Source: Acidimicrobiales bacterium
Lineage (GTDB): Bacteria > Actinomycetota > Acidimicrobiia > Acidimicrobiales > MedAcidi-G1
Direction of reading: 5' to 3'
NCBI GenBank assembly: GCA_029242745.1
Contig: JAQWTI010000026.1
Coordinates: 50,393-114,392, forward strand
DNA: 64,000 nucleotides
Every line of letters starts with the position of its first letter. The stretch's first letter is position 1. The translations under genes and the position numbers were made by a program. The notes below the pieces were generated by a model that saw only the letters and a list, made by a program, of their open reading frames with translations, searched no databases and was not told where the DNA came from. Below, one piece after another: positions 34,310 to 43,132 of the stretch.

Positions 34310-35464
34310 CTAGGGCCTGGTTGGTTGACGCTCGCTGCTCCAACGACCAAGGACCGCGGCAATCTCTTCAGCACCGGTTGCTGGACCCAACTTTGCCATC
34401 TGGGCTCGCATCTGAGTTCGCTGGGCCGGATCGATCAGGCAGTCAATGGCCGTGTGGAGTTCGTCAGATGACTTGTTGTCCCCTAGGTCATCCCAACGGA
34501 GGCCGCAGCCTGACTGTTCAGCCCACCGGGTTCGGGCGTCCTGATCGTCTTTGGCAGTTGACTGGTTGGGGATGAACAGGGTGGGGAGGCTGAGAGCCAT
34601 CGCTTCTTGGAAGGAGTTGTAGCCCGCTGCCATAACCGATGCGTCGAAGGCGGCACGGTACTCACCAATGGGGAAGTGGCGCACGCGAATCACATTGTCG
34701 GGTAGTGCAGCGGGTGTGCGGGTCAGGACTGATTCGGTCACTACGATTTGCACGTCGGGGTGGCGCTGGAGTGAGGCGACTACCCGGGCGCTAAGCGAAC
34801 CGATGTCGTTTATCTGGCCGGCCCCTAATTGCATGAGGATCGCTGGTCGGTCAGGATTTAGCCCTAGTTCAGTTCGAACCTGGTCGGCGGGGCGGAGGTC
34901 CCCAGGTTGGACGGCCGACATTGGAGCGGCAACCAAAGTTGCATCAGCGCCACCTGAGGTAAGCCCACGGTCCATCTCAGTCGCGTACTCGCCGGGTTCG
35001 ACCACATAACTAAACAGGGCTGAGCGACTAAAGGCATCGTGGCCTAAACCGGGTTGCCAAAGACCTCTGCGCGTCCAGACTGAGAGCAGGTCTTTCCGCT
35101 GCCGGAGCACAGCACATAGGCCGGCATAAGGATGGCCACCGTCAAAGACCATGATCGATGGGTGGTACTGGTCGATTAGATGTTCAAGGCGAGTGGCGTA
35201 GAAGCCATTCCAAGCTTGATTTCCAACAGAACCGTACTCGTGGGACCTTAGGTATTCGGTATGGAATCCTGCAGTGACGGCAAGGGTTGCAGCTGGGGAG
35301 AGGGTAAATATCACCACGTCGTGGGTGGTTCTTAGGTGCCGCCCTATTGCCATCTGCCGTGTCAGATGGCCCAGTCCTACACCGTTGGAGGTGCACAGCA
35401 GGGCTACCGGTTTCAGCCCCGAGGGCATTGCTGGCTTATCCTGGCATGTGTTGTCGAGGGTCAT
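34310..35464 (-). CDS. MurG/GT28-like glycosyltransferase
   Basis: A 384-residue GT-B protein. After a short hydrophilic lead the first domain begins VALLCTSNGVGLGHLTRQMA, the glycine-rich acceptor loop of MurG-type enzymes. The C-terminal half has ILMQLGAGQINDIG and VMAAGYNSFQEAMALSLPTLFIPNQ, the donor-binding motif of family 28 transferases (compare the GGxGTxxE-like loop). It probably transfers a sugar from a nucleotide donor to a lipid-linked acceptor. ATG 35464 has GAGGGG 13 bases upstream, rather far; ATG 35428 is an alternative. An 87-base tandem duplication lies just upstream and repeats this ribosome-binding region. Confidence 0.82.
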   Translation of the reverse strand: MTLDNTCQDKPAMPSGLKPVALLCTSNGVGLGHLTRQMAIGRHLRTTHDVVIFTLSPAATLAVTAGFHTEYLRSHEYGSVGNQAWNGFYATRLEHLIDQYHPSIMVFDGGHPYAGLCAVLRQRKDLLSVWTRRGLWQPGLGHDAFSRSALFSYVVEPGEYATEMDRGLTSGGADATLVAAPMSAVQPGDLRPADQVRTELGLNPDRPAILMQLGAGQINDIGSLSARVVASLQRHPDVQIVVTESVLTRTPAALPDNVIRVRHFPIGEYRAAFDASVMAAGYNSFQEAMALSLPTLFIPNQSTAKDDQDARTRWAEQSGCGLRWDDLGDNKSSDELHTAIDCLIDPAQRTQMRAQMAKLGPATGAEEIAAVLGRWSSERQPTRP

Positions 35465-35609
35465 GTTGGGTTCATTTCCCCTCTATTGCAAGGATCTGGG
35501 GGGTCTCAAGAGATTTCTGAAGAAAATCTAGCCGTTTTTTGTTGGGGTTGCGTTGGGTTCATTTCCCCTCTATTCCAAGGATCTAAGGGTCTGAGGAGAT
35601 TTCTGAAGA
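35465..35609 (-). repeat. Imperfect tandem duplication in the leader of the GT28-like gene
   Basis: Two copies of a 58-59 base unit (35465-35523 and 35552-35609) differ at a few places, mainly around GGATCTGGGGGG versus GGATCTAAGGG. The period is 87 bases. On the minus strand each copy contains AGAGGGGAAATGAACCCAAC, the ribosome-binding region of the glycosyltransferase gene, so the leader has been duplicated. With only two copies it is not a CRISPR array. Confidence 0.85.
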
Positions 35610-35974
35610 CTTAGTCTGGTGAAGCACAGACATGAGATTGCTCAGGTTCCAATAAGAATCGGTCACTTAGCGTGACTATTCCACCACTCTGATTTGCCAA
35701 AAAGCTGCTCCCGGTCAGTTCTTGTATAGATCTTGACTTCGTATCGGATGTAATGACGCAAATGCTTGTAACCCACTGACAGCCCCTGTAACCTTTACAC
35801 GTTCCTCCAACGTGGGGGGACATACAACTTGGCTTTCGTCATGTGGGCCGTTGACGGGTTCCGTCCTATTGGACGGCGTTCGTCCGTGTTCCATGTGTCG
35901 CGGCGGCTTGTCCGCTCTCATCGGTTTTCGCACGCCAGGCTCTGAACATCAAAACAACGATCAGGGAGAAAACC
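35610..35974 (+). promoter_or_regulatory. Promoter and long structured leader of the surface-protein gene
   Basis: No gene was seen. The likely promoter lies near 35763-35795 (TTGTAA, then TGTAACCT 17-20 bases on). The resulting leader of about 170-180 bases contains two short hairpins: ACGTT-CCTCC-AACGT at about 35801-35815 and CCGTCC-TATT-GGACGG at 35861-35876. It ends in AGGGAG at 35963-35968, the best Shine-Dalgarno of the region, 6 bases before the TTG start. A long folded leader with a strong ribosome-binding site is typical of abundant surface-layer mRNAs. Exact promoter position is uncertain. Confidence 0.45.
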
Positions 35975-38533
35975 TTGAAGAATGAACGGAAGCGAGTCAC
36001 TACTCGCCTCGTCGCTGGCCTTTTGGCCGTCGTCGTGGCTGGTGCTGGTCTCGCACTTACTTCGGGTTCGGCTGCAGCACTGCAGACCGTTACCCAGAGC
36101 ACCCGGGTCTCGGGCGTAGATAATTACGCTACGTCGGCCTCGGCTGCCATCACTTCGCACACAGGTGCGGCAACAGCCTCCGTCTTGGTAAGCGGTACGA
36201 GTTATGCGGACGGCCTGTCCGCTGCAGCTCTCGCCGGTGCCGTCGGTGGTCCGGTGATCCTCACGGATCCTGACACCCTAAAGGGGTCGACCTCGCTGGC
36301 CATTGGTCAGATCAACTCGACCACTGCGGCTGGTCACACTGTGTACATCGTTGGCGGTACCGCCGCGGTGGGCGCTGGCGTGGCTACCTCGCTGACTGAC
36401 CTTGGTTATACCGTGTCTCGCGTGTCCGGTGCCGATCGTGTGGCTACGGCCGACGCTGTCGCTACCAAGATCCGCACGCTGATGGACTTTGGTACCAACT
36501 GGGATTCAGAAACCACGGTGTTCCTGACTACTGCGCGTAACTTCGCAGATGCTGTCGCTGTTTCTGGTTTGGCTTGGAAAGACAAGCATCCGATCCTTCT
36601 TGTAGAGCCGGGCGACGCCCTGTCTGCTGGAACTAAGGCTGTCTTGGACAGTGCTGTTAACAGCATTGAACACGTCATCATCCTTGGTGGTACCGCTGCG
36701 GTCTCCGCTGCGGTTGAGACCGAGGTCAAGACCATCAAGAACGGTGCAGCAGGCACCACAGCGATCAAGACCACCCGTGTGGGTGGTACTGACCGGTACG
36801 ACACGGCCAAGAAGCTCATGGAGCTCCGGACCAAGTCGACCACGTTGAACGGCTTCGGTGAAACTGCCACCAACGTAATTCTTGTGAATGGCACCTCGCA
36901 CCAGGACGGCCTCTCGGCCACAGCCCTGGCTGGCGCTGCAGCGACCATGACGCTCCTCACGGACGGCTCCGGGACGCTGAACGCCACCACAAGTACTGCA
37001 TTGACGGCCCAGTCCGCCGCTGTCTCGACTGTTCGTGCCATCGGCATGACAGCGGATCTGTCGGCTGCTGAGATGACCGCTGCTGACGCTGCGGCCACCA
37101 CAACGACCGTCACCTGCACCATTACGGCAAACGAAGGCAGCAAGACCATGTCGGTTACCTTCAGTGGTGCCGTACTTGGCGCCGAAGGTGACCAGGATGG
37201 CGTAACCAACGCTAATGGAACCGGTGCTGGTCTTGAGACCAACTACCTGTTGAACAACGCTGCTGTTGGTGCTAACGCCAATGTCACTGCTGGTGCAGCC
37301 GGTGCCGGCACTGTCGATCAGCCAAACCTCACTGAGGTTGTTGGTTCGACCGCTGCTGCTACTGGTGCGTCCATCGTGTTCGGTACTGCCTTTGTACTTG
37401 GTGACGTCCTGTCAGTAAGCACGACCATTACGGACACTGGTGCACAGGCCATCGCTGGCTGCTCGACGACTGTGGCTAATGACGCCACACGTCCGACGGC
37501 GACCATCGATAGCTTCAAGATTGGTGCTACAACGGGTCTTCTGCACTTCAGCGAAGCTGTTGAAGATTTCGCCAGCACCGACAACGCCACGGTGACTGAC
37601 GACATGACGAGCACCACCTCGGGTACAGACACCACTTTCCTAGTGACGGCTGCAGGTGGCAACTATTACCTCTTCACTCACAAGGACGGCTCTGCGTTCG
37701 TTAGTGGTCAGGTTCTGACCATTTCGACAACTGCTGGTGACTTCACCGATCTTGGTGACCTGGACATGTTGGCGAACAAGACGGCCACTGCGTCGACTGA
37801 CTCGACTGCTCCATCGGCTACCGCGGCGATTGCGTCCTCGACGTACACCCGTGCGATCACGGCCACCATGGGTACCGGTGGTACCTTCACGGTTGGTGCT
37901 GTCGCTGGCGGTGTTGCTGAAGGCACGGTTGGTAACTTGTGGACCTTCGAAGCAATCGAAGGTACGGCTGGTGCTGTTCCTGCGATCTCGCTGTATGACG
38001 CAGTGAACCGCAAGATTGTTGTTTCGGCTGACTTCACCTCTCCGACTACGGCTTCCACGCCGACGGCAGACAACATCTGTGACACCATGAACTCAGACTC
38101 CAACCTTTCGGGCAACTTCAAGTGCCTGGTTGTAGCAGGTGGAACGAGCACTGCGGTGCAGGCCGAAACCGCTCTGTCTGGTGGACAGGTGGTACACGCT
38201 GTGAACGTCACGTTCAGCGAGACCATGGCGACCGACTTTGCCACTATCGGCTACTACACGGTGGATGCTGATGCAGACACCTCGTACGTCGATGATGGTA
38301 CCGAGTCGGCCCGTACATTGACTTGCACCACGGCTCGTGACGGTGTCGCCTGCTCTGCATACACGACTGGAGCCAACAGCTTCATCAGTGGTGCAATGCA
38401 GTTCAACTACACCGCTACAACTGCTGCGATGGACCTCACCGCAGGCTCGTCGGTAGTTGGCGTGTCTACTTCGGTGGCAGACATCAAGGGCAACGCCGTA
38501 GGCGCTGTGGCTTACAGGGTTACGATCAACTAG
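35975..38533 (+). CDS. Cell-wall-binding repeat 2 surface protein, probable S-layer protein
   Basis: The 852-residue precursor has a signal peptide (KNERKR, then a hydrophobic core, cut near residue 35). Three cell-wall-binding 2 repeats follow (about 43-147, 148-266, 267-365), each opening with a motif like RVSGADRVATA and containing VLVSGTSYADGLSA or VILVNGTSHQDGLSA, and VIILGGTAAV. Such repeats anchor proteins to cell-wall polymers. The rest (about 375-852) is Thr/Ala/Gly-rich, beta-sandwich-like, with few cysteines and no lysine clusters, fitting an exposed array protein. Codon choice looks strongly biased, suggesting high expression. The start is TTG with AGGGAG 6 bases upstream; an ATG nearby is out of frame. 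It sits between glycan genes that may decorate or anchor it. Confidence 0.88.
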   Translation: MKNERKRVTTRLVAGLLAVVVAGAGLALTSGSAAALQTVTQSTRVSGVDNYATSASAAITSHTGAATASVLVSGTSYADGLSAAALAGAVGGPVILTDPDTLKGSTSLAIGQINSTTAAGHTVYIVGGTAAVGAGVATSLTDLGYTVSRVSGADRVATADAVATKIRTLMDFGTNWDSETTVFLTTARNFADAVAVSGLAWKDKHPILLVEPGDALSAGTKAVLDSAVNSIEHVIILGGTAAVSAAVETEVKTIKNGAAGTTAIKTTRVGGTDRYDTAKKLMELRTKSTTLNGFGETATNVILVNGTSHQDGLSATALAGAAATMTLLTDGSGTLNATTSTALTAQSAAVSTVRAIGMTADLSAAEMTAADAAATTTTVTCTITANEGSKTMSVTFSGAVLGAEGDQDGVTNANGTGAGLETNYLLNNAAVGANANVTAGAAGAGTVDQPNLTEVVGSTAAATGASIVFGTAFVLGDVLSVSTTITDTGAQAIAGCSTTVANDATRPTATIDSFKIGATTGLLHFSEAVEDFASTDNATVTDDMTSTTSGTDTTFLVTAAGGNYYLFTHKDGSAFVSGQVLTISTTAGDFTDLGDLDMLANKTATASTDSTAPSATAAIASSTYTRAITATMGTGGTFTVGAVAGGVAEGTVGNLWTFEAIEGTAGAVPAISLYDAVNRKIVVSADFTSPTTASTPTADNICDTMNSDSNLSGNFKCLVVAGGTSTAVQAETALSGGQVVHAVNVTFSETMATDFATIGYYTVDADADTSYVDDGTESARTLTCTTARDGVACSAYTTGANSFISGAMQFNYTATTAAMDLTAGSSVVGVSTSVADIKGNAVGAVAYRVTIN

Positions 38534-38542
38534 ATCTAATCC

Positions 38543-38560
38543 TCGCCACTGATGTGGCGA
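38543..38560 (+). terminator. First hairpin after the surface-protein gene
   Basis: TCGCCAC-TGAT-GTGGCGA is a perfect 7-bp stem ten bases after the stop. It has no T-run and may protect the 3' end of the mRNA or act together with the next hairpin. Confidence 0.55.
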
Positions 38561-38568
38561 AACCGTTA

Positions 38569-38610
38569 GAGGGACCCCGCACTAAGGTGCGGGGTCCCTC
38601 CGCGTTTTCC
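38569..38610 (+). terminator. Strong terminator after the surface-protein gene
   Basis: GAGGGACCCCGCAC (38569-38582) and GTGCGGGGTCCCTC (38587-38600) form a perfect 14-bp stem with a TAAG loop, followed by CGCGTTTTCC. It is the strongest terminator in the window and isolates the abundant transcript from the O-antigen-ligase-like gene. Confidence 0.88.
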
Positions 38611-38640
38611 CCTATTCCAAACACTTTTGCTCTGATTCGT

Positions 38641-38646
38641 TAGGGT
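38641..38646 (+). promoter_or_regulatory. Putative -10 box of the ligase-like gene
   Basis: TAGGGT ends 7 bases before GTG 38654; the same hexamer and nearly the same spacing occur in front of the selenoprotein candidate. Confidence 0.48.
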
Positions 38647-38653
38647 CCGGATT

Positions 38654-40678
38654 GTGGTATCACGGCGGCGCACTACCAACAAGACGCGTAGGTCTACTTT
38701 CGAGTTTGCGCGCCTTGAAGAGGTCGTTCTTGGCGCCCTAGTAATTGCCATGCCATTGGTGTTCTGGAAAGCGGCCTTTCGGGTATTTGCGCTCCCGAAG
38801 GCCACACTCTTCATATGTGGAATTTGGCTCTTGGTAGCAATTCGGTGGCTTGCAAACGGGGATCATTCGAGGCGCCACCGACTAGAGCGGGGCTTGTTGA
38901 TGGCCTGTGGGGCTTTCATGTTGCCGCTTATTCTTTCGACGGCCCTCGCAGAAGACGGATGGGGGTCCCTAACCGGTTCGCCCCACCGGTATTCGGGTGC
39001 AGTCACTTGGTTGTCGTATGTCACGCTGTTTCTTCTTATCGCCACTAGACCGAAAGGACAGCAGCCGGTTAAGCGTCTTGCCGGTTGTGTCGTAGTTAGC
39101 CATGTTGGTGTTCTGGCCTATGCGCTTGTTCAGATTGGTGGAGTAGACCCCTGGCGGTGGGCGCCATCTCGTTCATATGGGATTGAGGTGACGTCAACGC
39201 TCGGTAACCCAAATTTTGTTTCTGCGTTTCTGGCAATGTCATTACCACTCGTAATTGGTGTGATTCTGTGGCCTGGAGTCGATCGAAGAATCGCAGCAGG
39301 AAGTGGTTCGGTGATGGCCCTAACGCTTCTTGTGATAAATCATTTGGGCTCTACACAGGGATCTGTGGCTGTGATGGCGAGTACTTTGCCTGTTCTGTGC
39401 TGGTCGATAGCGGGACCAGAGCGGATGAGGGGTATAGCGCTCGGTGTAGTGGGACTATTTGTAATCGCTCTACTCGTAGCCCAGGGAGATGTGCTCAACC
39501 TGGCTTGGGTCCTCGGAGGTGCACTTGGGGCCGCACTCTGGGGCCTACTTTGTGCTAGTCGTGCGTTGAAGACAGCAGTGGATGCTGTTGAAGATCCTGC
39601 CTTCCGATGGCGGCCTTCACGACGTGTGCTAGTCGCCGGAGGTGCGCCCGCGCTGGCCGTTGGTCTTGCTCTGCTGCCAACTGTCGTTCGGCTTGTCGCC
39701 TCAAATTTGGATGAGCGACGACTTTTGTGGTCGGCCGGGTGGAAGATGTTTGCTGAACGCCCCGTACTTGGTTGGGGACTCTCCTCCTACGCCAACAATT
39801 TCTCGCGCTTCCGTCCGAAGGAACATGCCGAAAGGTTTGGAGTCTTCCTGTCGGACTCGGTTCACAGCGTGCCGTTTGGCCTCATGATCGGTGGTGGTGT
39901 GGTTCTCCTCCTTGCCTACCTAGTCCTCCAGCTAGTGGTGTTTCGGATAGGACTTAGAGGTTTCACACGTGGGCATCGTGGAGTTCAGCACTCAACGGTT
40001 GTCCTTTTGTCCTCTTGGATCGCATTTCACCTCCAATCGCTAGTTTCCGTTGATTCAGTCGGTCTCGGGTACTTTCAATGGGTAATTGCTGGCCTCCTCG
40101 TAGGAACGGCCTCTCAGGTGACCAGTCTGGGCAATAAGGAAAGACCACAGTTCTGGTGGCCACAGGGCGTTGTCAAAAGATTCCCTAAGTCGTTACCGCG
40201 GGTGGCATCTGGTGTAGCGATTGTCCTTGGATTATTTTTGCTACCCATAGTTGTAGCGCCACTTAGGGCCGACCTCGCTTTCTCCAACGCCCATTGGGCT
40301 GAAGCCCGGCAAGACCCGACGGAGATGCGCCGCCAATTAGATCGAGCGGTGGCATTCGATGAACGAAATGGGTTTGTGCTGGAAAAGCGTGCATACCACC
40401 TCGCCAGTAGCGGCCAGATAGAAGCTGCACTTGAAGATGCCACTCGAGCCGCTGAACTCCTACTTGGTAGTGGTACGGCAGCAACGAAGGTTGCCAGATA
40501 CGCAGTTGCAGACTGGGCAAGAGCAGGGCGACTAAGTGTCGCCAGAGAGTGGTATTGGCAGGCTATTAAACGAGACCCCTTCTCGGTTGAGACAGTTGAT
40601 GAGTTCGAGAAGTTCTTAGTGGCTACCGGACGGGTGATCGAGGCTTCTGCACTACGTCAGTGGTACGACAGTGACTAG
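38654..40678 (+). CDS. O-antigen ligase/polymerase family membrane protein with C-terminal TPR-like region
   Basis: A 674-residue protein with about twelve transmembrane helices up to residue 540 and a soluble tail. The Wzy/WaaL signature is visible: TLGNPNFVSAFLAMSLPLV (about 182-200) and, in the large external loop, WKMFAERPVLGWGLSSYANN (about 365-385), with nearby arginines. The tail (about 560-674) contains helical repeats such as AHWAEARQDPTEMRRQLDRA and RAYHLASSGQIEAALEDATRA that look like TPRs. These proteins polymerise glycans or ligate them to lipids or proteins; because it lies next to the surface protein, protein O-glycosylation is an option. Leaderless GTG start. Confidence 0.85.
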   Translation: MVSRRRTTNKTRRSTFEFARLEEVVLGALVIAMPLVFWKAAFRVFALPKATLFICGIWLLVAIRWLANGDHSRRHRLERGLLMACGAFMLPLILSTALAEDGWGSLTGSPHRYSGAVTWLSYVTLFLLIATRPKGQQPVKRLAGCVVVSHVGVLAYALVQIGGVDPWRWAPSRSYGIEVTSTLGNPNFVSAFLAMSLPLVIGVILWPGVDRRIAAGSGSVMALTLLVINHLGSTQGSVAVMASTLPVLCWSIAGPERMRGIALGVVGLFVIALLVAQGDVLNLAWVLGGALGAALWGLLCASRALKTAVDAVEDPAFRWRPSRRVLVAGGAPALAVGLALLPTVVRLVASNLDERRLLWSAGWKMFAERPVLGWGLSSYANNFSRFRPKEHAERFGVFLSDSVHSVPFGLMIGGGVVLLLAYLVLQLVVFRIGLRGFTRGHRGVQHSTVVLLSSWIAFHLQSLVSVDSVGLGYFQWVIAGLLVGTASQVTSLGNKERPQFWWPQGVVKRFPKSLPRVASGVAIVLGLFLLPIVVAPLRADLAFSNAHWAEARQDPTEMRRQLDRAVAFDERNGFVLEKRAYHLASSGQIEAALEDATRAAELLLGSGTAATKVARYAVADWARAGRLSVAREWYWQAIKRDPFSVETVDEFEKFLVATGRVIEASALRQWYDSD

Positions 40679-40734
40679 ACAGTGGCTGTTCGTTAACAAC
40701 TTGGCGGAGAACCCCTGAGTCGAGACCTAAGGAC

Positions 40735-40740
40735 TACCAT
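40735..40740 (+). promoter_or_regulatory. Putative -10 box of the methyltransferase gene at 40.7 kb
   Basis: TACCAT ends 7 bases before GTG 40748, supporting that start over the ATG 27 bases further in. Confidence 0.45.
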
Positions 40741-40747
40741 GTAGATA

Positions 40748-41626
40748 GTGGATGGGGCCCAATCAATGGCTGAGGACTACCCCGGCGACGCGAATATTGA
40801 CCGGCGGGTTGTGGAGGCTTTCGGTCACGAATGGACAAGGTTCGACAACCTCAACTTGGATTTTGTCGAATTGCAAGAGATGTTCGAGGGGTACTTTTCG
40901 ATCTTCCCCTTCGGTGAACTCCCTGATGGTGCAGTTGGCTTTGATGCCGGATGCGGGTCGGGTCGGTGGGCACAGTTTGTTGCACCGAAAGTTGGCCGAC
41001 TGATCTGTATTGACGCCAGTCATCAGGCGATAACTGTTGCGAAATCCACGTTGGCCGACCACCAGAATGTGGAATACCGGACGGAAGACATCAGCGCTCT
41101 TGAGTTGCCCACCGCAAGTTGTGATTTTGGGTATTCGCTAGGAGTTCTTCACCACATTCCAAACACTGAACAGGCCGCACGATCGTTGGTTAGCAAACTG
41201 AAGCCGGGCGCACCCTTTCTTGTTTACCTCTACTACGACCTTGCAGATTCGGCACGGGTGCACCGTGGTCTTCTTTCAGTTGTAACCGCTGTCAGATTTC
41301 TGACTTCTCGGTTACCGCGTTTGTTGCGGCAACTAGTCGCTGACCTCATAGCCCTCGTTGTCTATCTTCCGCTTTCTCGGGCTGCCAGTTTCTTCGAACG
41401 GCTTGGATTCAACGAGACCAAATTTCCTTTATTCCAATACCGGCACCGTTCGTTCAGCGTGCTCCGAAACGATGCTTTGGATCGTTTCGGTACTCGACTC
41501 GAGAAGCGCTATGACCAGGACGGTATTCGACGGTTACTTGAGGATGCAGGGTTAGAGGACATCGTTTTTTCAGATAAACCACCGTGGTGGGTCGCCTGTG
41601 GGCGCCGTGCTCCGGGTCGGCAATGA
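40748..41626 (+). CDS. Class I SAM-dependent methyltransferase
   Basis: A 292-residue methyltransferase with motif I FDAGCGSGRWAQ near residue 68, the acidic LICIDAS strand, and the post-motif SLGVLHHIPNTEQAA near 130, as in ubiE/Methyltransf_11 enzymes. An inserted hydrophobic or basic segment (about 178-215, LLSVVTAVRFLTSRLPRLLR and beyond) precedes the C-terminal part, as in several glycan-cluster methyltransferases. The substrate is unknown but a sugar or lipid-linked glycan is likely from the setting. GTG start with a -10 box 7 bases upstream. Its stop overlaps the flippase start (ATGA). Confidence 0.87.
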   Translation: MDGAQSMAEDYPGDANIDRRVVEAFGHEWTRFDNLNLDFVELQEMFEGYFSIFPFGELPDGAVGFDAGCGSGRWAQFVAPKVGRLICIDASHQAITVAKSTLADHQNVEYRTEDISALELPTASCDFGYSLGVLHHIPNTEQAARSLVSKLKPGAPFLVYLYYDLADSARVHRGLLSVVTAVRFLTSRLPRLLRQLVADLIALVVYLPLSRAASFFERLGFNETKFPLFQYRHRSFSVLRNDALDRFGTRLEKRYDQDGIRRLLEDAGLEDIVFSDKPPWWVACGRRAPGRQ

Positions 41627-42876
41627 GTTCTCTACTGCACCGGTTTGTCGGTCCACTTCGTTCACTGTTTGATGGACCGCGCGGAGAGACAATGGCGGTT
41701 GCCGTTGCGCGCATGGTTTCGGCCTCAGGTTCGCTTGTTGTTGCTGCAGCCAGCGCGAGGCAATTGGGCCCCACCGGTCGCGGTGAGATCGTATTTGTAG
41801 TCACGGTAGCGATTCTGTGCACTGAGGTTGTGAGTCTGGGTACGAACGTGAGTGGGAGAATCGAGATTCTCAGAGGTGCGGAGACGAAGATTGAGGACTA
41901 CCTCGGACTTTCTGTTTTTCTGGTTGGCGTACAGGTGGTAGTGGTCACCTTGGTTCTTGCGGTGCTGGGGCCAGCGGTTCTTGGATTTGATCTGGTGACC
42001 TGCGCTGTGGGGGTACTTCTCGGTGCTGCCATGTTTATTTCCCACATGCTGGTTGACGCGGCATTTGCTGTACGGCGGACAGTGCAGACGGGAATAAAAG
42101 ATCTTTCGGTTGGTCTGGTCCCAATGGCTTTCGTCGTTCCGATCGCCGCTGCTGGTGGGCTTTCTGTTGAGCTGGTCCTCGCACTGACCACCGGCGGGTA
42201 TGCGCTTGGCGCAACCTATCTATGGAGAGTGGTCCGCCGCTGCTCTCCAAAGATAAGTTTCGATCCGAGTGCTTGGCTTCCAATGCTTAGGAATGGAATG
42301 CCGGTCTTCGCCGGTTCGGTGGGTCAGTCGATAGCACAGCGGGCTGACCGAATGATCCTCGGGCTTCTCTCAACATCAGTCGCTCTGGGGGTGTTTTCTG
42401 TAGCGGCGACCACGTCCGAACTACCAAGACTACTTTTGCTGCCAGCGACGCAGATCCTCTCTAACCGTATTGCAGCAGGTGACGTCCCCTTTCAGTCGCT
42501 CAGATCCTTCATATTGCGACTGACGGTGGGTTACGCGGCTCTGATGGTGTTCGTTGCGGTCGCCGGCGCGGCCATAGTGATTCCAGTGACTGGTTCAGGA
42601 TTCAGCGGCATCCGTGACTTAATCGCACCCCTAGCTCTTGGTGAAGGGCTGTTTGGGGTATTTCTCATCGCTACTGGCGTACTGGCGGGGTTGGGCCGGT
42701 TTCGTCGACTCGCCGCGCCCGGCCTCACTGGGGCCGCAGTTATCGTCTTGGCCAACTTGTTGGTCATCCCAGAGCACAATGCAATCGGCGCAGCGTGGGT
42801 CCGGGTTGGTGGGTTTGGCGTCATGGCTTTGGTGTCATTGGTTTTCGTTGCTTCTGCCCTACGGTCACCCCAGTGA
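41623..42876 (+). CDS. Wzx-like flippase or polysaccharide transporter (second)
   Basis: A 417-residue membrane protein with about twelve helices, resembling Wzx/MOP flippases: the N-terminal VARMVSASGSLVVAAASARQLGPTGRGEI resembles the start of many such proteins, and VGQSIAQRADRMILGLLST near 235 matches the central conserved motif. It should move lipid-linked oligosaccharide outward. ATG 41623 overlaps the methyltransferase stop; an ATG 39 bases earlier would run further into that gene. It is the second flippase of the window, besides 16.1 kb, so more than one lipid-linked unit may be made here. Confidence 0.83.
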   Translation: MSSLLHRFVGPLRSLFDGPRGETMAVAVARMVSASGSLVVAAASARQLGPTGRGEIVFVVTVAILCTEVVSLGTNVSGRIEILRGAETKIEDYLGLSVFLVGVQVVVVTLVLAVLGPAVLGFDLVTCAVGVLLGAAMFISHMLVDAAFAVRRTVQTGIKDLSVGLVPMAFVVPIAAAGGLSVELVLALTTGGYALGATYLWRVVRRCSPKISFDPSAWLPMLRNGMPVFAGSVGQSIAQRADRMILGLLSTSVALGVFSVAATTSELPRLLLLPATQILSNRIAAGDVPFQSLRSFILRLTVGYAALMVFVAVAGAAIVIPVTGSGFSGIRDLIAPLALGEGLFGVFLIATGVLAGLGRFRRLAAPGLTGAAVIVLANLLVIPEHNAIGAAWVRVGGFGVMALVSLVFVASALRSPQ

Positions 42877-43132
42877 GTTATGGAGTCCAAGATTGGGAGA
42901 ATTCAATTGGCTTTAGCAGAGGGCTCGGCGACAGAGGTTCCGTCAACGCTGTCGTCGCTCCCTATTCATTTGAATTTCGACGGAGCCCGGTTGATAACAG
43001 TTGTGGTTCAGTGAGATCTCGGGTGTCACACGGTGCCGTCATCCTTCAAGATCCGTTGAGGATTTTTACCTCAGACTGCTATAGGTCGGAGATGTTCAGG
43101 TTGCCCCACTGGTACAGCCACAACTACGGAAA

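Noticed and set aside
35465..35609. CRISPR-like direct repeats
   Set aside because: Only two imperfect copies, longer than CRISPR repeats, in a gene leader, and no cas genes.
36406..37242. 278-residue minus-strand frame in the surface-protein gene
   Set aside because: Val/Ala/Pro-rich mirror of a strongly codon-biased gene; no promoter or ribosome site.
42877..43132. Small gene between the flippase and the membrane glycosyltransferase
   Set aside because: Frames here run in from the flippase gene in a wrong frame and lack protein-like composition.
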